Part shown: one piece after another, positions 23,810 to 33,116 of the stretch
Position numbering within the stretch: position 1 is the stretch's first letter
How the letters are laid out: each line of letters opens with the position of its first letter
Source: Paenibacillus cellulosilyticus
GTDB lineage: Bacteria > Bacillota > Bacilli > Paenibacillales > Paenibacillaceae
Reading direction: 5' to 3'
NCBI RefSeq assembly: GCF_003182255.1
Contig: NZ_QGTQ01000003.1
Span: forward strand, 465,557-529,556
Length of the DNA stretch: 64,000 nucleotides
Notes under the pieces: model-generated
What the model was told of the DNA's origin: nothing
Database searches by the model: none
Seen by the model: only the letters and a program-made list of their open reading frames with translations
Program-made: the position numbers and the translations under genes

Positions 23810-24564
23810 AGCTTTCGGGAAATACGCTATTGATTACAGGCGGAGGCACTGGAATAGGTCTAGCTTTGGCCGAACGATTTGTTAACAACGGCAATACCGT
23901 GATTGTATGCGGTAGGCGTGAAAATGTCCTTCAAGATGCGAAAGACAAAGTTCCCGGTCTGATCACTCGCGTATGTAATTTGGAAGAGGTATCTGATCGT
24001 CTAGCACTATTTGACTGGGTAACGGCGAACTATCCGGAAGTGAACGTGCTGGTCAATAATGCCGGCATCCAGCAGCGTTTTAATGTGCTCCAATCGGATG
24101 CCAGAGACAATTGGGGCTACTTCAGCAAAGAAATCTCGACCAATCTTGAAGCACCATTCCATTTGACGATGCTGTTCGCTCCTTATTTTGCTGCCAAGGA
24201 TTCGGCGGCAATCATTAACGTCACATCCGGACTGGCCTTTACACCGTTTGCGATTGCTCCCATGTATTCGGCGACCAAGGCGGCGCTTCATTCGTTTACC
24301 GTAAGCTTAAGACACCAGCTATCCGAAACGTCAGTCGAAGTTGTTGAAGTTGCTCCCCCAGCGGTAGCAACGGATTTAGGTGGGGCGGGATTGCATACGC
24401 AAGGAGAACCGTTGGATGCTTTCGCGGATGCCATTTTCAACGAGTTGGCTTGGGACAGCAAAGAAATCGGATATGGTACTTCTGTAGCCCGCTTGCACAT
24501 GTCTCGAGACGATATCGACGGGTATACCGAAAAAATGTATCAGTCAACGAAACATTTGATCTAA
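23806..24564 (+). CDS. Short-chain dehydrogenase/reductase (DltE-like)
   Basis: 252 residues, a classical SDR. The Rossmann motif is TGGGTGIGLALAERF, the NNAG strand is LVNNAGIQ, and the catalytic Ser-Tyr-Lys appears as VTSGLAF..MYSATKAAL. Similar proteins are named DltE-like oxidoreductases and are often paired with a MerR gene, as here. NAD(P)-dependent alcohol or ketone substrate unknown. Start overlaps the MerR stop (ATGA). Confidence 0.9.
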   Translation: MKLSGNTLLITGGGTGIGLALAERFVNNGNTVIVCGRRENVLQDAKDKVPGLITRVCNLEEVSDRLALFDWVTANYPEVNVLVNNAGIQQRFNVLQSDARDNWGYFSKEISTNLEAPFHLTMLFAPYFAAKDSAAIINVTSGLAFTPFAIAPMYSATKAALHSFTVSLRHQLSETSVEVVEVAPPAVATDLGGAGLHTQGEPLDAFADAIFNELAWDSKEIGYGTSVARLHMSRDDIDGYTEKMYQSTKHLI

Positions 24565-24643
24565 CGATCCAATACGGATGCTCCGCTTTACCATTATTTA
24601 TCATGCGATTCATCGGACTGTCTATGTTGAACGTTAATTAAAA

Positions 24644-24680
24644 CGGCCCCTTCCACCAATAAGCGGAGGGGGCTGCTTGC
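24644..24680 (-). terminator. Terminator of the minus-strand membrane protein gene
   Basis: On the minus strand GCCCCCTCC and GGAAGGGGC form a 9-bp stem, followed by CGTTTTAATT. Convergent with the SDR gene. Confidence 0.6.
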
Positions 24681-24718
24681 TGCAGCAAACAACTCGGGTA
24701 TCTCCGAAAAACTTGCCG

Positions 24719-25582
24719 TTACTTATCTTTTGAGAGCTCCTTATTCAAATAATTACAACAAATCAACACAACAATGTCCGCCACTGATAAATAATATAGA
24801 TCCCAAACGAACTTAAATGTAAAGATATGCAGATGAATAAAAAATAGATAACTTGCCAGCAGAAGAATCGGAGCCAAAGCTTGGAGTGTCCAGTTGAACC
24901 TATAGAAACAAACAATTGCAATTAAACATGCTCGTATTGTCTGATATAGTACAATAACCGCTAGGGAGCTTCTGGTAGGATCATTAAACCAATCAACATC
25001 AAAATGATAATGGTCGGAAAATACAGGGATAACAATAAGGTCTCCATTCATACTATAGGCAATACAAACCACTGTAATGAAACGAATAAAACGAGAGGAT
25101 GCTTGAATGATAAAGTTGTACCATTTTTTTGAAATCCAGAAAAAGAGCAGCAAGCCGACGAAGGTATAGCTTGTATCCCACCAATTATTCTTATATATAT
25201 CCAGTCTAAGAAACAACAATTCAATTGCGGCAATGATTGCCGCAAAAATAAAACTCCATCGAGATGTAAGCCGAAAAGCAACATAATATAAAGAGATAGC
25301 TGGAACGAAAAAGTATTGGGAAATAAAGGCGCCCAGCGTCATATCATAATAGGGATTTTTCAATAACTGAGGGTAATACTCGTAGGCATTAAGCCCAAGA
25401 TAGACCACATTCTCAAAAAAAGCGCCCAAGGCATCTAAGCCCAAAAATAACACCAATAGCTTTAAGTCCTTTTTTTTCCAAAGGGTATAGAAGATAATCA
25501 TAATGCTCAATACAGCCAATCCAATAAACCAAACAGCATTCGCTTTGATCATAAATTCAATTAGCTGATTTATCTTTTGCAA
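24719..25582 (-). CDS. Multi-pass membrane protein, CBO0543-like, function unknown
   Basis: 287 residues with seven to eight hydrophobic segments, rich in Trp, Tyr and Phe. Conserved-looking polar spots include LFLGLDALGAFFENVVY, YPQLLKNPYYDMTLG and LDIYKNNWWDTSYTF, which resemble the CBO0543 family of sporulating firmicutes. No transporter or enzyme motif seen. Ribosome site is GAGAGAAGGAAT. The base composition is visibly more AT-rich than its neighbours. Confidence 0.6.
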   Translation of the reverse strand: MQKINQLIEFMIKANAVWFIGLAVLSIMIIFYTLWKKKDLKLLVLFLGLDALGAFFENVVYLGLNAYEYYPQLLKNPYYDMTLGAFISQYFFVPAISLYYVAFRLTSRWSFIFAAIIAAIELLFLRLDIYKNNWWDTSYTFVGLLLFFWISKKWYNFIIQASSRFIRFITVVCIAYSMNGDLIVIPVFSDHYHFDVDWFNDPTRSSLAVIVLYQTIRACLIAIVCFYRFNWTLQALAPILLLASYLFFIHLHIFTFKFVWDLYYLSVADIVVLICCNYLNKELSKDK

Positions 25583-25740
25583 CTCGAATATTCCTTCTCT
25601 CGGTTAGTTCGATTTCTATAAGAGAAGTATTGGAGCTTTATTACCAAAGTATGCGTATGAATACTCGCTTTTAGGCATGGCTACTTGAACGGAAGCTTCG
25701 TAAACGCGGGAGGGGGAAAGCTAACTGTCGTGGCATCAAT

Positions 25741-25777
25741 AAAAGCAGCCATCCATGCGATGGCTGCTTTTATTGAT
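25741..25777. terminator. Terminator of the 1048-residue secreted protein gene
   Basis: AAAGCAGCCATC / GATGGCTGCTTTT stem with CATGC loop; T4 on both strands. Seventeen bases beyond the minus-strand stop. Confidence 0.8.
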
Positions 25778-25793
25778 GAAACATGACGTATGA

Positions 25794-28700
25794 TTACTTG
25801 CCTTTAGGCACCGTTACTTGAACGGAAGCTATTGTCGTGTTGCCAGCAAGGTCCGTGATTGTGTACGTAATCGTATAGATGCGGCCATTGCCGTTGCCCG
25901 AACGCTCAGCGCGGAGGCTGATGGAAGTGTCGAACGTGCCGAGCGCTGCATCTTGAATGTCGTTCGCCGTATTGCCGTCGCCCGTACCGTTATCCGACTC
26001 ATTGGATGTGACGGAAGTGAGCACGATTGATGCAATACCAGAGACGTTGTCTATAGCGTTAACGGACACTTTGACAGGAACCATCTTGTGATTGTTCTGG
26101 TTAATGACTGGTGTATCGACCGAGAGCGTTGCTGTAGGTGCAGTCTTATCGATATTGTTCACGGTTGCTGTCGCCGAACCAATGTTGCCAGCCGCATCAA
26201 CAAATTCGAACGTAAAGCTGCCATTATCAGTGAACGTATAGCTCGCGGAACCGCCGTTGTTCGTAATCGTTACCGGCTCACTAGGCGTGATCGTTGCGAC
26301 TACGTCTTGATTCGTAGGAGCTGTCGTACTGTAAGTAACTGTTGCAGTTGGAGCCGTCGTATCTACAGCCGTTACATCCGATAGCGAGAGCGGCTTCAAT
26401 TGATACGTACCTTTGAAGATCGACGATACACCTGAGATGTTTACTACCGAACCTGCAGGGTATTGAGCTTGAAAATCGGTTTGGCTAATGCCCGTGCGGA
26501 CGTCGATTCGAACATGAGTGGAAGTAGAGTCGTTCACGGCATCGAACTCGAAGGAGCCAGCTGGCGTTCCTGTAATATAGTTCTCAATCGTGACGTTATC
26601 GAGTTGAACAAGTTGACCTTGATTGTCTTCGCTGAGGGATGAAACAGGACGTACGGCTGGAATTGCGTCAGTTCCTATTTTCTCCAATGCTACAGAATCG
26701 CTCAGTTCAACTTCAGTGTTATACACCGTCTTAATTGCGCTGATCTTGATTTTGTCACCGATATGGTAGCCCGTTGAGGTTTGATAGACATAGATACCTG
26801 CTGTGCTGTCTTGCAGGTAGAAGCCTTGTCCGCCAAAAGCTCCCGGTTCCGACGTAATAACGCCTTCAATCGTTACTACCGAGTTATCTGCTTTCAGACG
26901 TGCATCCGCGATCGAGATCGTTGCCGGAACTGGCGTTTGATCCGCTGGGAGCGGCTCAGCTGCTACATTACCTGCCGTTACGGACTCGGTAATGATGTTG
27001 GTGCCATCAACACGAAGTCGCAAGTTTGCACTTCCCGTTGTGGAAGGGTTCAATTGAACAGTCAGGTCTTTGTAGGCATGTCCAGCAGAGTCGGCCGTTA
27101 ACGAGAAGCTGGCGCTGTAGCCATACGATGTTGGCCAAGTGCCATCCGCATTTTGAGCCTTCGCAACCTGCGTACCACCAGTCAGGTAGATGCCTGCCGT
27201 CAGTCCGGAAACCGTTTGGCCAGGAAGAAGATTATCAGCCGTTACGCGGATTTGGAACGGTACTGCGTTTGGCAGCGTCGCTTGATGCACGAGCGCATAT
27301 TGCGCTTCAACCGCTGGAGCTGTAGTGGAACCATAAGAACCTGGTTTGAACGTGGTAGGATCGTACCATTTGTAGCCTGCATCAGGAGCGGCCCAAGGTT
27401 CAGCTTGTGGTTCAGTCGATTGAGCGGGTGCTTCCGAAGCGAGCAGTTGTGTCGGCTGGTCGAGCTGCAGGCCAGATACTTCCGATAAAGTCGTGTAGCT
27501 TTCATGATTCGCGAGCCATTTGACCGTATTGACGAGGAACGTCGCATCGTTCGCTTCACCGTTGAAACCGTCGTAGGTCGTTTTCTTTGCGCCATTTTCC
27601 TCACGGAGATATTTCGGTGTTGCATCTTCAACAGGGGAGGAGTCGCCGATAAATGCAGCTTTACCAGCACCAACCTTAGATACTGCCGCGAATGGACCTT
27701 CGGCACGACCGCCGCCGCTGTACACGCCATTGTCAACCGCGTTTGCCCAAGCTGAAACATTCGTTGGTACATAAACAAGACCTTTTGCCTTGGATGGATC
27801 GAGAATCGCTAGTGTTGAACCTGCGTGCATAGCAACAGACGTTACACCAGTCGTAATGCCGAATGCTTGGTTAGGTGCAACAACGTCCGTCATATTGTCT
27901 ACATCACCAAGCGCATTGTAACGGAAACGTACACCGAAATTCGTTGCAAGCCAGTCGGAGCTTTGAACATCTTGCATGGCAGGGGAAGCTGCTTCCTCTG
28001 CGGTCATTCCTTTAGCAGGGTTGGTCCAAGCGCCACGCCGGTAGCCGTTCATAACCTCCGAAGCGTCCCAACGATTTTTGTTGCGGTCGGCATTGTAGTG
28101 GTCGGCGATGAAGAAAATACTGCCGCCATTTTGTACATATTGGAGCATTGCGGCTTGTTCTGATGTTTTGTAAGGGATGTTTGCCTCCCCGATAACGAAT
28201 ACATCATATTGACTCAGCTTCTCATAGGTCACTGCCTGCTCACCGAATGTAAAAGGAACAGCACGTTCAAGCGATTCTACCGCAAAGCCAGCACCACGCA
28301 AACCGTCGGCGAAGTCCGAGAAGCCGCCATCGATCACCCAGTCCGCTGCACCAGCCGTCTGTCCATGGGATTGGTCGAATAGTACTTTTTTGCCCGTACC
28401 GTCTGGCAGTGGAGTGACGACTGGATCGGTTGTACCGCCACCAGTGCCTGGATCTGTCGTGCCACCGCCTGTGCCTGGGTCAGGCGTCATTGTCGTTGTA
28501 TCATCAATGAATGACAAGGAAGTAGGCGATTTCAAGCCAGCGTAATTGTTGTAAGCACCGAGTGTGCCTGTTACCTTGATTTTCTTGCCGATGAGGCTAG
28601 GATTCGTTTGCAGACCGTATTGTGAACGGTATGAAGCTGAGATTTGTACGTCCAGCAGCTTCCCGTTCGTCTGTTCTGTTGTAGAATCTGCGATGAGAAC

Positions 28701-28940
28701 GTTAAAGTCGTTACTGAATGGTGCCTGGAAATTTGCTGTCAGAGATCCTGTCGCATGTCCAACGATGTAGCCTTCAACGGTTTGCGTTCCGGTGTTGCTG
28801 GCAATCGCCTCTGCAACCGTCAGCGAACCATCAGCATTAGCAGCGTAAACGGCATTAGGCGCAAAGCCGAGCACGCTCGTCAACAGTAAAGCAGCAGCTA
28901 GTACGATCCCAGCCCATTTGTGATGCAAGCGGTGTAACAT
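25794..28940 (-). CDS. Large secreted multidomain protein (DUF6359/OB-fold, GATase-like, OB-fold, Ig-like)
   Basis: 1048 residues. Signal peptide ends VYA (about residue 33). Domain order by eye: residues 40-145 a DUF6359-like OB-fold (SLTVAEAIASNTGTQTVEGYIVG); 150-180 a linker of PDPGTGGGTTDPG repeats; 185-490 a class I glutamine amidotransferase-like domain, with FDQSHGQTAG and VQNGGSIFFIADHYNADRN; 545-670 a lipoxygenase-homology/Ig-like beta domain; 690-880 an OB-fold of the DUF5689/YhcR type; then two bacterial Ig-like domains ending in VTVPKGK. No sortase motif or S-layer homology domain, so it should be released or bound non-covalently. It looks like a polymer- or nucleic-acid-binding exoprotein; function not known. 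GGAGGGAG precedes the ATG. Confidence 0.7.
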   Translation of the reverse strand: MLHRLHHKWAGIVLAAALLLTSVLGFAPNAVYAANADGSLTVAEAIASNTGTQTVEGYIVGHATGSLTANFQAPFSNDFNVLIADSTTEQTNGKLLDVQISASYRSQYGLQTNPSLIGKKIKVTGTLGAYNNYAGLKSPTSLSFIDDTTTMTPDPGTGGGTTDPGTGGGTTDPVVTPLPDGTGKKVLFDQSHGQTAGAADWVIDGGFSDFADGLRGAGFAVESLERAVPFTFGEQAVTYEKLSQYDVFVIGEANIPYKTSEQAAMLQYVQNGGSIFFIADHYNADRNKNRWDASEVMNGYRRGAWTNPAKGMTAEEAASPAMQDVQSSDWLATNFGVRFRYNALGDVDNMTDVVAPNQAFGITTGVTSVAMHAGSTLAILDPSKAKGLVYVPTNVSAWANAVDNGVYSGGGRAEGPFAAVSKVGAGKAAFIGDSSPVEDATPKYLREENGAKKTTYDGFNGEANDATFLVNTVKWLANHESYTTLSEVSGLQLDQPTQLLASEAPAQSTEPQAEPWAAPDAGYKWYDPTTFKPGSYGSTTAPAVEAQYALVHQATLPNAVPFQIRVTADNLLPGQTVSGLTAGIYLTGGTQVAKAQNADGTWPTSYGYSASFSLTADSAGHAYKDLTVQLNPSTTGSANLRLRVDGTNIITESVTAGNVAAEPLPADQTPVPATISIADARLKADNSVVTIEGVITSEPGAFGGQGFYLQDSTAGIYVYQTSTGYHIGDKIKISAIKTVYNTEVELSDSVALEKIGTDAIPAVRPVSSLSEDNQGQLVQLDNVTIENYITGTPAGSFEFDAVNDSTSTHVRIDVRTGISQTDFQAQYPAGSVVNISGVSSIFKGTYQLKPLSLSDVTAVDTTAPTATVTYSTTAPTNQDVVATITPSEPVTITNNGGSASYTFTDNGSFTFEFVDAAGNIGSATATVNNIDKTAPTATLSVDTPVINQNNHKMVPVKVSVNAIDNVSGIASIVLTSVTSNESDNGTGDGNTANDIQDAALGTFDTSISLRAERSGNGNGRIYTITYTITDLAGNTTIASVQVTVPKGK

Positions 28941-29107
28941 TGTGTTAATCTCCCTCCGATTCTATTAATTGTTGCGTTGATAGAATAGAGGAGTAACATT
29001 TTGAATCTATTAAATAGGCGTTAAACAATTCTAAAGGGTGTATCACTTTGTAACAGAAAACGAGTAATTGAGATGGAAATGATGAATGCTAATGATGGGT
29101 TTCCTAA

Positions 29108-29142
29108 ATAAAACAACGGCAGCCGCTGATTGCGACTACCGT
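29108..29142 (-). terminator. Terminator of the gerABC operon
   Basis: On the minus strand ACGGTAGTCGC and GCGGCTGCCGT form an imperfect stem, followed by TGTTTTATTT. Confidence 0.7.
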
Positions 29143-29149
29143 ATGTGGC

Positions 29150-30268
29150 TCACTTGACGGTACCCATGGAATTGATTGTGACTTTAACTTCACATTTAAT
29201 CTCTGCATCCGAGAAGGCTTCTCCCCAATTGTTCTCATTTTCCTTGTAATGACGATACTGATAGGCCCTTGCATAAATGCCAAACCCTACGGGATCAATT
29301 TGGTGCTTTTGAAACTTACGAATCAACTTTTCCAATTGTTTTTGCATCTGTTGCGACAGTTTTCTCTCCAGGATATCTGCATGCTGCTGAATATCGAGAG
29401 TGAACAACTGTTCGGTCATGGCGGCTGACACCTTCATCCGGATTAGGAAATGGAAATTATTATTTGAATAGGAAGATTTAATTTTTGTATCGATGTCCCG
29501 AACGCTGAAGCTAGCTCTATTCAAAGAGAAGAAGTCGGAATTTGGTTCTCCAGGGATAGCGAAGGACAGAGAAACTCCTTTTGTCGCATCTTTCTTTAAT
29601 AGGTTCAGGAGCACGCTTTCTTGAAATCCAATGGAGGTTGCATACTTTCCTTTGTGTGTTAATAATGTTGTTCCTGATAATCGAAAACTCTTCTGCTTAG
29701 CATCGTAGGTTACTTCGCTTAAACTAGGGGTAAGGGCTTCTTCAAAAATCTGCCGATGCATGTCTTGAACGGTAGTAAGTACCGTTGCTCCTCGTTTGCT
29801 TTTGGAATCGACCATCCCACGCAATATAACGGGAAGGGGAGGCTGATTATCCGTCTTAACGGTAAACATTTCCTCAAGGGGACCATTGAATGCAACCATG
29901 CGGTCAAGAACGGTGTTTCGTGCATCCCTGAAGACGACATCCAGAATTTTGAACCAGTTCTCGTGCTGAAGAAGCTTTCGGCCAACGACGTAAACCTGAT
30001 AATTCCTTCCTTCCAGGGCTCCTGACGTATACGCATCTTGAATGCTTCTTGATTCACGAAGACTGGTTACCGGGATATTGTATTGTTGTTCTTCATTATT
30101 CTTATCCCCGAATACGGGATTGGATACGTAAAACCGAAGCTGATTGTTGTCATCTAGATCAATGCCTGCGGCTAGTGGGACTGCTGCTGCTTCTAGATCA
30201 ATCTTATCTCCGCACCCTCCAATAATGAGAGCAAGGAAGAGCCAAGTTCCCCTGATTATTGTCTTCAT
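29150..30268 (-). CDS. gerC: Germinant receptor lipoprotein, Ger(x)C family
   Basis: 372 residues. Signal peptide ends in the lipobox IIGGCG with a cysteine at residue 19. Typical GerAC features are EAAAVPLAAGIDLDDN, TSLRESRSIQDAY and the C-terminal helical domain DILERKLSQQMQKQLEKLIR with FGIYARAYQYRHYK. It is the outer-leaflet lipoprotein of the spore inner-membrane receptor that starts germination with GerA and GerB. The gene is the third of the operon and overlaps gerB by 4 bases. Confidence 0.93.
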   Translation of the reverse strand: MKTIIRGTWLFLALIIGGCGDKIDLEAAAVPLAAGIDLDDNNQLRFYVSNPVFGDKNNEEQQYNIPVTSLRESRSIQDAYTSGALEGRNYQVYVVGRKLLQHENWFKILDVVFRDARNTVLDRMVAFNGPLEEMFTVKTDNQPPLPVILRGMVDSKSKRGATVLTTVQDMHRQIFEEALTPSLSEVTYDAKQKSFRLSGTTLLTHKGKYATSIGFQESVLLNLLKKDATKGVSLSFAIPGEPNSDFFSLNRASFSVRDIDTKIKSSYSNNNFHFLIRMKVSAAMTEQLFTLDIQQHADILERKLSQQMQKQLEKLIRKFQKHQIDPVGFGIYARAYQYRHYKENENNWGEAFSDAEIKCEVKVTINSMGTVK

Positions 30269-31368
30269 CCCAGCTGTTCCTCTCTACGTACTTTCTCTCT
30301 GATTACGAGATAAATCCAAATCACAATCGGAAGTATATATTCAACGACAATTCCGATTCTGGTCATCATATACTCCAGCCAGACACTCTGATTAAATGTC
30401 GGAAGGTAAAAGTAAGTTCCGATCCCGATAAAGGCAAGCAGACCGATCAGGTAGCTTCTGACTCTTGCGCCATTCGTTGTCCATTTCAGACAATAAGCCA
30501 TGAAGTAAAGCGCGGGAATCCAGCTAAGGGAATAAAGCCCGATGTAGAGCGAGATAAAAATAATCTCGATTCTCTCTAAGAATTTGAATTGTATCGTCTT
30601 AAGTACGGAAATGACGGGCTGATTGACTTCAATCATTTCGCTTGGGCTGAAATAAACAAAGCAAACAAGCGTAATAAGCAAATTCATCATCATCGTAATC
30701 GTATTTGCAAGCAGTACCCCGGCGCCTGCATGCTTCTTATGCGTTAGATGAGGATACAGGAAAAAAACGGCGATAAAGCCCAAATAGGCAAAGAGAACGG
30801 TCGGAACGGCAGACAGGATCGGTAGCCAGCCTTCCTTTAGGATAGGGATAATGTTTAACCATTGTCCCTCCTTCAGCGGCAGTAAATAGATAAAAGGAAG
30901 CCAGCATAGAAAATAGAAGATCGCCTCGGCAAATCTTCCGAGCATGTTCGTTCCTTCTCTTGTGACGATGTAGGTTGGGATGAACAGAAGTACCAATACG
31001 ATGAAGGGCGACGTATTCTGCAAGAGCCAAACCCGGATAATTAACAGCGTTCGAAGCAGTCCGATATAGGCCATCCCTCCGAGGTAAGCTGCAAAGACGA
31101 GAGCAAAGGGGATGGCCAGCCATCTTCCTAGTTTTTTCTTAATTAAATCCAGGATGGTGCCATCAGGACTTCCTTTCATAATTTGGACGGTCAGCAGGCT
31201 TGGGATGCTTGTAATCAACCACCCGAGTACGATTGCGATCCAGCCATCCGTTCCGGCAAAACGCGCCATCTCCCTCGGTATAGATAGAATAGCGATGCCG
31301 ATTTGAATGCCGGCAATGATAAATACATATTGAAGGAAAGATAGGGGGGACTTAACGAATGGGCTCAA
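30265..31368 (-). CDS. gerB: Germinant receptor membrane subunit, GerB/AB family
   Basis: 367 residues, ten hydrophobic helices, APC-fold transporter-like. FIIAGIQIGIAILSIPREMARFAG at the start is the GerAB family signature. The B subunit is thought to bind the germinant. It overlaps gerA and gerC by 4 bases each, which fixes the operon. Confidence 0.93.
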   Translation of the reverse strand: MSPFVKSPLSFLQYVFIIAGIQIGIAILSIPREMARFAGTDGWIAIVLGWLITSIPSLLTVQIMKGSPDGTILDLIKKKLGRWLAIPFALVFAAYLGGMAYIGLLRTLLIIRVWLLQNTSPFIVLVLLFIPTYIVTREGTNMLGRFAEAIFYFLCWLPFIYLLPLKEGQWLNIIPILKEGWLPILSAVPTVLFAYLGFIAVFFLYPHLTHKKHAGAGVLLANTITMMMNLLITLVCFVYFSPSEMIEVNQPVISVLKTIQFKFLERIEIIFISLYIGLYSLSWIPALYFMAYCLKWTTNGARVRSYLIGLLAFIGIGTYFYLPTFNQSVWLEYMMTRIGIVVEYILPIVIWIYLVIREKVRREEQLG

Positions 31369-32924
31369 TGGCGCTCATCCTCTCTCGGGTGACCGGTATC
31401 ACCTTGTCTTGTATCCTGCTGTGCATTCGAGCTCGTTGGACGATTCTTCATCAACCAAATCGGTATTCGCACCATCGTATCTTTCCAATCACGGAAACGC
31501 ACTGGCCCGAATGGCGTGCTGTACGGTACGCCAAGGGATTTCAGGGACAGAAGATGAGCGATCAAAGTCATTAGACCGACGACGATTCCTACAAAACCAA
31601 ACAGCGAAGCGAATAGCATCATCGCGAAGCGGACAAGTCGAACTGCTGCCCCCATATCGTAGTTGGGCAAAATGAAAGATGCAATTGCGGTAAAGGCAAC
31701 GACGACGACCATAATATTGCTTATAAGGCCAGCTTGTACGATAGCTTGACCAATGACGATACCTCCGACGATGCCGACCGTTTGTCCGACCGGCGCGGGT
31801 AGACGGACACCAGCCTCGCGTAACATCTCAAGCGTCAGTTCCATGAAGACGGCCTCCATGTAAGGAGGGAAGGGGACCTTTGCCCGCGATTGTCCGATCG
31901 TCGACAAAAGCTTCATCGGAATGACCTCGAAGTGAAACGATACGACCGAGATGTAGATCGCGGGCAGTAGAATGGCGATGAAGAAGGCGAGCAGCCTCAG
32001 CATTCGAATGAATGTCGCGATTGTCCATCGCGTGCTGTAATCATCGACACTCTGAAAGAAAGAAATGAAATTGACAGGGCCGACAAGCGCGCTTGGCGAA
32101 CGATCTACCACTATGACGAATTTGCCTTGAAGAATCTGAGATGATGCAGCGTCTGGGCGTTCCGTCAATATGAATTGAGGAAAAGGCGAGAAAGGCGAAT
32201 CTTCGATTAGCTCCGCCAGCTCTCCCGTATTAATGACTGCATCAACGTCCAGCTTGCTTAATCTTTCTTCCAGCACATTCAGAGTTTGAATATTGGCAAC
32301 GTCAGACAAGTATAGAATAGAAAGCTTGGTCTGACTTCTGGCCCCGATCGTGAATTGTTTAATTTTGAGCTCTCGATTCGGAATATATCGTCGAATTAAT
32401 GCAACATTGGCGCCTCCTGTTTCGACGAAGCCTTGATGTGCCCCTTTCAGCGAAGTTTCTAATTGAGGGTCCTCAATCGCACGCTGAGGCCACCCTTGAG
32501 ATCCACAAGCATAAGCGACCTTTTCTCCGTCGATGAACAGGATGCTGTAACCGGCGAATAGCATGTGCTCGACCTGTCCCCAATCTGTTAACTGATGAAA
32601 TTCGCCGATCGTTGCCGGAAAATCATTGATACCGTTAATTTCAGCTGTTCCTTGTTTAAGCGGTGTAAGGATGTCGCGATTGATGGAGCTTTTGTCCGAT
32701 AATCCTTCGAGATAAGCGAGAAGAGCTTGACGATTGTCTGCCTTCAGAATAAAACGCCGATTGATCAGGTCCGGAGTATTCGAAAAGATTTCCTTAAGCT
32801 TTTCAAAATTTTGTCTAAGATCGACTTCTAAAGGATCGGTTCTCGCAGGCTCCACGCGGGTAGCAACATCACGATATTTTCGAAATCCTCTCGTTAAAGT
32901 TTTGTTATCCATACCAGCCACCAT
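31365..32924 (-). CDS. gerA: Germinant receptor membrane subunit, GerA/AA family
   Basis: 519 residues. The N-terminal 270 residues are soluble (DLRQNFEKLKEIFSNTPDLI, YLSDVANIQTLNVLEERL) and the rest holds about five membrane helices, with PFPPYMEAVFMELTLEMLREAG and QAIVQAGLISNIMVVVVAFTAI as the GerAA family core. ATG at 32924 has AAGGGA close upstream; an in-frame ATG at 32912 is an alternative. First gene of the gerABC operon, normally made in the forespore by sigma G; I could not pick a convincing promoter. Confidence 0.93.
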   Translation of the reverse strand: MVAGMDNKTLTRGFRKYRDVATRVEPARTDPLEVDLRQNFEKLKEIFSNTPDLINRRFILKADNRQALLAYLEGLSDKSSINRDILTPLKQGTAEINGINDFPATIGEFHQLTDWGQVEHMLFAGYSILFIDGEKVAYACGSQGWPQRAIEDPQLETSLKGAHQGFVETGGANVALIRRYIPNRELKIKQFTIGARSQTKLSILYLSDVANIQTLNVLEERLSKLDVDAVINTGELAELIEDSPFSPFPQFILTERPDAASSQILQGKFVIVVDRSPSALVGPVNFISFFQSVDDYSTRWTIATFIRMLRLLAFFIAILLPAIYISVVSFHFEVIPMKLLSTIGQSRAKVPFPPYMEAVFMELTLEMLREAGVRLPAPVGQTVGIVGGIVIGQAIVQAGLISNIMVVVVAFTAIASFILPNYDMGAAVRLVRFAMMLFASLFGFVGIVVGLMTLIAHLLSLKSLGVPYSTPFGPVRFRDWKDTMVRIPIWLMKNRPTSSNAQQDTRQGDTGHPREDERH

Positions 32925-32991
32925 CTGTCCCTTAATTTTCCTTATTATCTCCGTGGTGTGGAGGAATATGTATCACGGAGGGGTGTAAAGC

Positions 32992-33068
32992 AAAAAGGCC
33001 AGCCAGAAATCGCTGGCTGACCTGATCATACGAAAGAAACCCGACGTTTTTAAGAAAACGTGGGTTTC
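32992..33068 (-). terminator. Tandem hairpins downstream of helD
   Basis: On the minus strand: GAAACCCACGTTTT/AAAACGTCGGGTTTC followed by TTTCG (33036-33068), then AGGTCAGCCAG/CTGGCTGGCCT followed by TTTTTGC (32992-33022). The second is the better terminator; the first may act as an RNA 3'-end guard. Confidence 0.75.
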
Positions 33069-33116
33069 GGTTCCGCTGTCTGAAGCCCTCTCGAAGTGGG
33101 CTTGTGTATGATTGAA

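Noticed and set aside
26088..28163. Plus-strand frames across the large secreted protein
   Set aside because: Arg/Cys-rich translations opposite a clear minus-strand protein; shadows of codon use.
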